Shown piece by piece: positions 3,769 to 7,466 of a DNA stretch of 7,466 bases. Position 1 is the stretch's first letter, and the number at the start of each line of letters is the position of its first letter. The position numbers were made by a program, and so were the translations under genes. Where the stretch lies: contig JAHFCD010000104.1 in assembly GCA_023249695.1 (NCBI GenBank), forward strand, positions 1 through 7,466, written 5' to 3'. The notes below the pieces were generated by a model, which did no database searches, was not told the origin of the DNA, and was given only the letters and a program-made list of their open reading frames with translations. The stretch is from Elusimicrobiota bacterium (lineage in GTDB: Bacteria; Elusimicrobiota; Elusimicrobia; UBA1565; UBA9628).

Positions 3769-6257
3769 GAAAGACCGGCTGGGCGTGAGACGCCGAGAGC
3801 CTTCAGAAGGAAGGCCCACATATCGGCGACCTCCTGGATCATCTTGCTCATCGGCTTGCCCGCGCCGTGGCCCGCGTCCTTCTCCACCCGCGTGAGGATG
3901 GGCGCCGGGCCTCCCTGGGCGGCCTGCAGCGCCGCGGTGAACTTGTGGCTGTGCGCCGGGACGACCCGGTCGTCGTGGTCGCCCGTCATCACCATCGTGG
4001 CCGGATACGAGGTCCCCGGCTTCACATTGTGCAGCGGTGAATACTTGATCAATGTGTCGAACCCTTCCTTGGTCTCGCTGCTCCCATAATCGCTCTTCCA
4101 GCCTCGGCCCACCGTGAAGAGGTGAAATCGAAGCATGTCGAGCACGCCGACCTCGGGCACGGCCGCGCCGAAGAGATCCGGGCGCTGAGTCATCGCCGCG
4201 CCGACGAGCAGGCCGCCGTTGCTTCCCCCGCCGATCGCCAGCCTGGGCGAGGAGGTGTACTTTTCCCTGATCAGGAACTCGGCCGCCGCGATGAAGTCGT
4301 CGAATACGTTCTGCTTCTTATCGAGTCGTCCCGCGTCGTGCCATTCCTGGCCGTACTCGCCGCCGCCCCTTAGGTTCGCCACGGCGTAGACGCCGCCGCG
4401 CTCGAGCCAGGCGATGTTCGCGCCGGAGAAGCCCGGAGTCATCGAAACGCCGAAGCCTCCGTAGCCGTAGAGATAGGTCGGGTTGTTTCCGTCGAGGATG
4501 AGACCCCGCTTGTGCACGATGAACATCGGAATCTTCGTGCCGTCCTTCGAGGGGTAGAAAACTTGGGTGACCTCGAACTTCGAGGGGTCGACTGGAATCT
4601 TCGGACGCCAGTAGGCGCGGGTTTTGCCGGTCTCGAGGTTGAGTCGGAAATGCGTTCGCGGATAATTATAGGAGGAGAAGGTGAAGAAGCCCTTCCGCTC
4701 TTCTTTTCGCGTCGTGGGCTCGAAGCCGCTCACCGAGCCGACCGTCGGCAGCTTCACCTGGTACTTGAAACCCCCGCGCGGCCCGTACACGCGCATGACC
4801 TCGTGGGCGTCCGTCGCCCAGACGGCCACGAAGCGCTTTCCGATGCGGCTGACCGAGTCCAGCACGTCGCGGTTTTTCGCCTCGGGAATGATCGTCTTCC
4901 AGTTTTCGGGAGACGGGTTCTTGAGATCGACGGTGATAAGCTTGCCGCGCGGCGCATCCTTCGTCGTTTGGACGAAGAACCGGGAGCCGGCGTTGTCGAT
5001 GATCGAGTATTTGGCGTCGAAGCGATCAAAAAGCGGCTTGAAGCCCGCCGTGGGATTGGCGAGATCCTTCACCCAGATTCGGTTCTTAGGCTCCGTGCCC
5101 TCGTGCTGGTAAAGCAAAAGGTAGCGCCCGTCCTCGGTGAGGCCGGCTCCGAAGCTCCAGCGCGGCTGATCGGGACGCTCGTAGACGAGGGCGTCCTTTT
5201 CCTGGGGCTCGCCGACCTTATGGTAATAGACCTTCGCGTTCTCGTTGGCCCCGGTGAGTTCATCGCCGGCCTTGGGCTCGGGATAGCGCGTGTAGTAGAA
5301 CCCCTTTCCCTCCTTGCTCCAAGAGGCGCCCGTGAACTTCGTCCACTTGAGCGCGTCGGGCAGGTCCTTTCCGGTGGCCACCTCTCGGATCTTCCACTCG
5401 TTCCAGTCGCTGCCGGAGCGCGAGATCGCGTAGGCCAGGTAGCGGCCGTCAGGGGAGAAGGATGTGCCCGACAACGCCGCCGTGCCGTCGGCGGATAGCT
5501 GGTTGGGGTCGAGCAGAACCTCGCGGGGGCCCCTCAGCGTGCGGGCCTTGTACATCACCGACTCGTTCTGCAATCCGTCGTTGGCCGAGTAAACCCAATG
5601 CGCGCCGATCTTCGCGGGCGTGCCGACTCGTTCGTAGTTCCAAAGCTCCTTGAGCCGCGCGGCGATCTCGGCGCGCTCCGGGATCGAGTCCAAGGCTTTC
5701 TCGGTGACCCGGTTTTGCGCGTCGACCCAAGCCTTGGTCTCCGCGGAGTTGTCGTCCTCGAGCCATCGGTAAGGGTCGGCCACATTCGTGCCGTGATAGT
5801 CGTCGGCCACGCTCTCGTCGCGGCGGCTCTCCGGATATTGGACGCCATCGAAGGCGGCGTTGAGGCGCCGGTCGTCTCCGCCCGGAGGAGCGGTATTTTC
5901 CCCCCCTTGAGGCGCCGCGGCGCGGAGAGCCCGCGCGGCGGTGATGGGCGGATTCGCCGGCCTTTCCGGGCTCGCGGCGGCGGCCGGCGCGGCGGCGAGG
6001 GGCCTCGCCATCAGCGGCGCGGCCATCGGCGCGAAAGGCGGCGAGAGTGTCGGGGCCGTCGGCGAAAGTACGGGAACCGCCAGGCCGAGCGCGGGCGCGT
6101 TCGTGATCCCTAGGCCGAGCGGGGGCGTCAGCGAAACGGCCGCGCCCCGGCCCGAAATATTCTGCGCCGCTGCGCGCGGAACATCGAATCCCGCGGAGAG
6201 GACGGGGAGGGCGGCGGCGAGAAGGAACGAGATGAGGCGGCTGCGGCGTCTGGCCAT
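3765..6257 (-). CDS. Secreted prolyl oligopeptidase (peptidase family S9A)
   Basis: This is a serine peptidase that cleaves short peptides after proline, probably in the periplasm or outside the cell. From ATG 6257 the protein has 830 residues. A Sec signal peptide occupies 1-31 (RRR, then a hydrophobic core, cut near AAA-Q), an Ala/Pro linker 33 to about 136, and the S9A core the rest, close to the roughly 700 residues of known prolyl oligopeptidases. The N-terminal core motif ADPYRWLEDD and the beta-propeller repeats come first, then the alpha/beta-hydrolase domain with YGYGGFG and NLRGGGEYG. The catalytic triad is intact: Ser679 in GGSNGG, Asp762 in DHDDRV (with Arg764 for the substrate carboxylate) and His797 in AGHG. 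An in-frame upstream start at 6356 was rejected because it would bury the signal peptide; ATG 6257 has AGGGGA 9 nt upstream. The mature end overlaps the plus-strand gene by 4 bp. Confidence 0.95.
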   Translation of the reverse strand: MARRRSRLISFLLAAALPVLSAGFDVPRAAAQNISGRGAAVSLTPPLGLGITNAPALGLAVPVLSPTAPTLSPPFAPMAAPLMARPLAAAPAAAASPERPANPPITAARALRAAAPQGGENTAPPGGDDRRLNAAFDGVQYPESRRDESVADDYHGTNVADPYRWLEDDNSAETKAWVDAQNRVTEKALDSIPERAEIAARLKELWNYERVGTPAKIGAHWVYSANDGLQNESVMYKARTLRGPREVLLDPNQLSADGTAALSGTSFSPDGRYLAYAISRSGSDWNEWKIREVATGKDLPDALKWTKFTGASWSKEGKGFYYTRYPEPKAGDELTGANENAKVYYHKVGEPQEKDALVYERPDQPRWSFGAGLTEDGRYLLLYQHEGTEPKNRIWVKDLANPTAGFKPLFDRFDAKYSIIDNAGSRFFVQTTKDAPRGKLITVDLKNPSPENWKTIIPEAKNRDVLDSVSRIGKRFVAVWATDAHEVMRVYGPRGGFKYQVKLPTVGSVSGFEPTTRKEERKGFFTFSSYNYPRTHFRLNLETGKTRAYWRPKIPVDPSKFEVTQVFYPSKDGTKIPMFIVHKRGLILDGNNPTYLYGYGGFGVSMTPGFSGANIAWLERGGVYAVANLRGGGEYGQEWHDAGRLDKKQNVFDDFIAAAEFLIREKYTSSPRLAIGGGSNGGLLVGAAMTQRPDLFGAAVPEVGVLDMLRFHLFTVGRGWKSDYGSSETKEGFDTLIKYSPLHNVKPGTSYPATMVMTGDHDDRVVPAHSHKFTAALQAAQGGPAPILTRVEKDAGHGAGKPMSKMIQEVADMWAFLLKALGVSRPAGLS

Positions 6258-6266
6258 GCGAGGCTT

Positions 6267-6272
6267 TCCCCT
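6267..6272 (-). promoter_or_regulatory. Ribosome binding site of the prolyl oligopeptidase (AGGGGA)
   Basis: AGGGGA on the minus strand lies 9 nt before the ATG at 6257. It supports this start over the longer frame beginning at 6356. Confidence 0.6.
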
Positions 6273-6291
6273 GCGGCAAATCCGGCCGCGG

Positions 6292-6302
6292 ATTGTATTG
6301 TA
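6292..6302 (-). promoter_or_regulatory. Tandem overlapping -10-like hexamers (TACAATACAAT) upstream of the peptidase gene
   Basis: The minus strand reads TACAATACAAT: two TACAAT hexamers sharing one base, at 6302-6297 and 6297-6292. They are an AT-rich island in GC-rich DNA, with the peptidase start codon 34 nt further on. A leader of about 28-33 nt would hold the AGGGGA site. No -35 or TGn extension is seen, so this promoter may need an activator. Confidence 0.45.
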
Positions 6303-6312
6303 CCGGGGACCT

Positions 6313-6350
6313 CGGGCGCGCGTCCTGGGCCGTATGGGGAAGCGCGCCCG
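6313..6350. repeat. Perfect 9-bp inverted repeat with 20-bp spacer between the batE-like and peptidase genes
   Basis: CGGGCGCGC at 6313-6321 is the exact reverse complement of GCGCGCCCG at 6342-6350. On the minus strand it ends 10 nt before the first TACAAT and spans the normal -35 position. No T-tract follows it, so it is not a classical intrinsic terminator for the batE-like gene. It could be a terminator of another kind, an operator, or chance in GC-rich DNA. Confidence 0.45.
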
Positions 6351-6392
6351 CGACATTCGGTCCAGGCTTCGCGCCGGCTCGGGGACGAGCGT

Positions 6393-7118
6393 TTAGAGCT
6401 TTTCGACGGACGAGGCGAGGATCCAGCCTTTCACGCCTTCCTTCAGCAGCCCCACCTCGAGCCACTCGCCGCTGCCCGACAGCACGCGCACGCGGCGTCC
6501 CTCGGGCGCGGTGTAGCCGACGGTGAATTTTTCGCCGGGCCCGTTGCGCAGCTCCGCGCGACCGGCGATGATGACGCCGCGTCCCGCGGGAAGCACCGCG
6601 CGCAGGCCCGCCCACCAGAATCCGAACAGCAGCCAGGCCGCGGCCGCGCCGAGCAGCCAGTCCTTGAGCCTCGCGCGTCGTTCCGGGCCGCCGAGCAGGG
6701 CCAGCCCCGCCAGGATCAAGGTCGTCCACGCCGCGATCCAGTGCAGCCCCGCGAGCTCGCGCGAGGACAGCGCGGTGAACGCCGCGAAGGCGGGCGCGGG
6801 GATGCCGGGCGGCGCCAGCTCCTCTCCCGAGCGCGTCAGCACGAAGTCGAGGTTGTGGCGGCCGTCGCCGTCGCGCGGGTCGAGATCGAAGGCGCGCTGA
6901 TACGAGGCGGAGGCGCGCCCGAGCTTTCCGGACTTGAGCAGCGCGTTCCCGAAATCGTAATGCAGCGCCGCGTCGCCCGGATGCGCGGCGACGAGGGCCG
7001 AGAACGCCGCTTCGGCCTGGTCGAAATTTCCCGCGTCGTAGGCGGCCTTCGCGCCTTTATACGTCGCCGCGGAGGCGGGCAGGGCCAGCGCAGCGGCGGC
7101 GAGGAGCGCGATGATCAT
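6393..7118 (-). CDS. batE: BatE-like protein: signal peptide, two TPRs, two membrane helices, SH3-like domain
   Basis: This 241-residue envelope protein has the domain order seen in BatE of the Bat (aerotolerance-type) gene clusters. In order: a signal peptide or membrane anchor at residues 1-18, TPR 1 at about 17-50, TPR 2 at about 51-84 (DFGNALLKSGKLGRASASY pattern), a linker, membrane helices at about 123-142 and 153-175, and a bacterial SH3-like domain at about 181-241 with RNGPGEKF and GWILASSVEKL motifs. Bat proteins are thought to form a complex with MoxR-ATPase and VWA proteins in the envelope; the exact biochemical role is not settled. The ATG at 7118 overlaps the stop of the upstream BatD-like gene in ATGA and has GGAG 8 nt upstream. 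The membership call rests on domain order plus the neighbour, since the VWA and MoxR genes are outside the window. Confidence 0.8.
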   Translation of the reverse strand: MIIALLAAAALALPASAATYKGAKAAYDAGNFDQAEAAFSALVAAHPGDAALHYDFGNALLKSGKLGRASASYQRAFDLDPRDGDGRHNLDFVLTRSGEELAPPGIPAPAFAAFTALSSRELAGLHWIAAWTTLILAGLALLGGPERRARLKDWLLGAAAAWLLFGFWWAGLRAVLPAGRGVIIAGRAELRNGPGEKFTVGYTAPEGRRVRVLSGSGEWLEVGLLKEGVKGWILASSVEKL

Positions 7119-7466
7119 GCGCGGAGCTCCGTGTCGAACTCGAGCGTCAGGCTGAGGATCTCGTCGGCGAGGCGCTTGACCTCCGCCTGCCCGGCGCCGC
7201 CCGGAGCGTAGCGCAGCAGGTCGAGCTCATCCCAGACCGATTTGAGCCGCACCAGCGCGGTCGGGGCGGGAGGCTGCTTGCGATTCTGCAGCCGGTGCGT
7301 GACGGCCCTCAGGGTCAGGCTCGCGGCGGGCTGATCGAATTTGTCGGCGAAAAATCCGGTCAGCGCCTCGCCCAGCAAGGCCACCGCGCGCGCGCGTTCC
7401 ACGGCGGGCTGGGCCTCGGCCAGCTTGAGGAGGCGCTCGACCGCGGCGCGGGCCGTGCCGGCGCGG
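7115..7466 (-). CDS. batD: BatD-like protein, C-terminal 116 residues (runs off the right edge)
   Basis: The frame is open to the window edge and ends with TGA at 7115-7117. The visible part is helical and soluble, and matches the C-terminal cytoplasmic domain found after the last membrane helix in many BatD-type proteins. It has a leading ERLLKLAEA helix, the block LTGFFADKFDQPAASLTL, a charged helical segment, then ELDLLRYAPGG and a final helix. Canonical BatD has signal peptide, Ig-like domains and membrane segments, none of which can be seen here. An internal GTG at 7402 is probably not the start, because the reading frame and the helical pattern continue upstream of it without a break. 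The 4-bp overlap with the BatE-like gene supports the assignment. The remaining doubt comes from the short length. Confidence 0.65.
   Translation of the reverse strand, partial: RAGTARAAVERLLKLAEAQPAVERARAVALLGEALTGFFADKFDQPAASLTLRAVTHRLQNRKQPPAPTALVRLKSVWDELDLLRYAPGGAGQAEVKRLADEILSLTLEFDTELRA

Noticed and set aside
3782..3794. Small hairpin GGCGT-GAG-ACGCC just beyond the plus-strand gene
   Set aside because: The stem is only 5 bp, no T-run follows, and it lies inside the coding end of the peptidase, so it is not credible as a terminator.
3163..3819. Minus-strand frame of 218 codons over the plus-strand secreted protein
   Set aside because: It is Arg/Gly-rich with no signal or domain, whereas the plus-strand frame begins with a clean signal peptide.
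6258..6356. Longer N-terminus for the prolyl oligopeptidase from 6356
   Set aside because: It would place 33 Arg-rich residues before the signal peptide and cover the -10 hexamers and inverted repeat. ATG 6257 has a ribosome binding site.
5449..6729. Minus-strand frame of 426 codons across the peptidase N-terminus and the batE-like C-terminus
   Set aside because: The product is Arg-rich low complexity and overlaps two well-supported genes and the gap between them in another frame.
1..7466. Mobile elements, CRISPR arrays, tRNA or rRNA genes, toxin-antitoxin or defence modules
   Set aside because: No transposase or integrase motifs, regularly spaced repeats, tRNA-like foldings or rRNA segments were seen. 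All space except short gaps is filled by the listed genes.

Overview
This is a GC-rich, gene-dense bacterial chromosomal window. It carries ordinary chromosomal genes and shows no insertion sequence, phage, CRISPR array, tRNA or rRNA. Two exported proteins with Sec-type signal peptides and a BatD/BatE pair point to a Gram-negative-type free-living bacterium. The exported proteins have long Ala/Pro-rich low-complexity segments. My best guess is a GC-rich deep-branching lineage such as Elusimicrobiota, but this is a weak inference and no taxonomic marker gene is present.

Layout. All genes lie on the minus strand except one. Read in the direction of transcription (right to left): (i) 7466-6393, the C-terminal end of a BatD-like protein and a complete BatE-like TPR/SH3 membrane protein, joined by a 4-bp ATGA overlap; (ii) a 135-bp gap with a perfect 9-bp inverted repeat and tandem -10-like hexamers; (iii) 6257-3765, a secreted S9A prolyl oligopeptidase with a complete catalytic triad and an extra ~100-residue Ala/Pro linker; (iv) on the plus strand, 3193-3768, a secreted, apparently disordered protein that converges on the peptidase so tightly that both TAG stops sit in one CTAG; (v) 3121-1, a compact six-gene run: Fur-family regulator, ASCH-domain (YqfB-like) protein, an unnamed 56-residue protein, MiaB, a PilZ protein and the N-terminal third of MiaA.

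How the genes may work together. MiaA prenylates A37 of tRNAs to i6A, and MiaB then methylthiolates it to ms2i6A, so the two ends of the cluster belong to one pathway. MiaB carries two Fe-S clusters, which gives a plausible but unproven reason for a Fur-family regulator at the head of the cluster. The ASCH protein keeps all three residues expected of an N4-acetylcytidine amidohydrolase, which would add a second modified-nucleoside activity. The PilZ protein between miaB and miaA carries the c-di-GMP-binding motifs and an unusual Cys/His tail.

Regulation. Three genes that start with GTG and lack a ribosome binding site (3193, 3121 and 2626) each have an extended -10-like element (TGn-TAnnnT) ending 6-8 nt before the start codon. 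This is the arrangement expected for leaderless mRNAs. The genes inside the operons mostly use recognisable Shine-Dalgarno sequences or stop/start coupling. The most interesting points are this leaderless pattern, the acetylcytidine/tRNA-modification gene cluster, and the unannotated 56-residue gene. I do not see a clearly new defence or mobile system.
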